A stretch of 64,000 bases of DNA from Methylophilaceae bacterium (GTDB lineage: Bacteria > Pseudomonadota > Gammaproteobacteria > Burkholderiales > Methylophilaceae). Both the position numbers and the translations under genes were made by a program. Where the stretch lies: positions 1 through 64,000 of the forward strand of contig JAPKBG010000007.1 in NCBI GenBank assembly GCA_028823485.1, in the 5' to 3' direction. Of the stretch, positions 63,505 through 64,000 are shown piece by piece (positions within the stretch are counted from its first letter, which is position 1; each line of letters starts with the position of its first letter). The notes under the pieces are model-generated. The model worked only from the letters and a program-made list of their open reading frames with translations, searched no databases and was not told the DNA's origin.

Positions 63505-64000
63505 TGGCTGTTTTGAAACATACATTGCCTTACCATCATGATAGTGCGCGCTTATTCGAGAAAATTGCACATGAACCTTGGGCAATGTTGCTCGATAGTG
63601 GGCAAGCGGTTGATAAGAAGACAGGTGAGCCAGGTAGCCAGTATGGACAATACGATATTCTCGTTGCACGGCCAATTGCGACATTGGTGACTAATGGCAG
63701 TATCACTAGCATTCAAGATAGAAAGCCAATAATAAGCAAAGAGGATCCTTTTTTCTTACTAAACCAATTGCTTGAACGGTACCCTGCACAGGATGTTGGC
63801 GTACCATTTTCTGGTGGCGCGATGGGTTATTTTTCTTATGATTTATGTCGTCGATTAGAACGTATAGACGACAAGAATACACCTGAAAATATACCTGAAA
63901 TGATGGTCGGTATCTATGACTGGGCTGTAGTGGTTGATCATCGGAAAAAGACTGCAGTGTTGATTTCACATGGGTTTTCTGAAAAAACAAAACAGGGTTG
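63504..64000 (+). CDS. pabB: Aminodeoxychorismate synthase component I (PabB), truncated by window edge
   Basis: PWAMLLDSG; FSGGAMGYFSYDLCRRLE; open to window end. Confidence 0.85.
   Translation, partial: MAVLKHTLPYHHDSARLFEKIAHEPWAMLLDSGQAVDKKTGEPGSQYGQYDILVARPIATLVTNGSITSIQDRKPIISKEDPFFLLNQLLERYPAQDVGVPFSGGAMGYFSYDLCRRLERIDDKNTPENIPEMMVGIYDWAVVVDHRKKTAVLISHGFSEKTKQG

Overview
The window is a chromosomal segment of a methylotrophic betaproteobacterium; Methylophilaceae (Methylotenera/Methylobacillus-like) is inferred from gene content. It combines conserved housekeeping genes (trhO, ndk, rlmN, ispG, hisS, bamB, der, bamD, rluD, rimO, gltX, hfq-hflXKC, hisZ-purA, ubiG-gph, recR, ybaB, dnaX, ffs, gor, ppsR-ppsA) with a dispersed C1 gene set. 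The C1 genes are: (i) fhcB-fhcA-[DUF1513]-fhcD-fhcC on the minus strand; (ii) a dihydromethanopterin reductase-like flavoprotein, a DHPS-like protein, DUF447 and MfnB; (iii) beta-RFAP synthase, mtdB, ATP-grasp, mch, RimK-like ATP-grasp and CitG-like; (iv) RuMP genes tal, hps and phi; (v) a HisA-like protein, ATP-grasp, MfnF-like and pabB. The main points for follow-up are: a cytoplasmic DUF1513 beta-propeller gene inserted in the fhc operon and translationally coupled to fhcD; an A10 slippery run in dnaX where one extra A gives an immediate stop (tau/gamma candidate); a 10-bp dyad around the -10 of a near-consensus hps promoter that also resembles the tal terminator; and unannotated gene remnants (hemerythrin; a RepA-like fragment next to tRNA-Ser; porin C-terminus). 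pilW and pgeF each carry an in-frame stop plus a frameshift. No CRISPR array, intact transposase or integrase was recognised. All family assignments are by reading the sequence; no database search was run.
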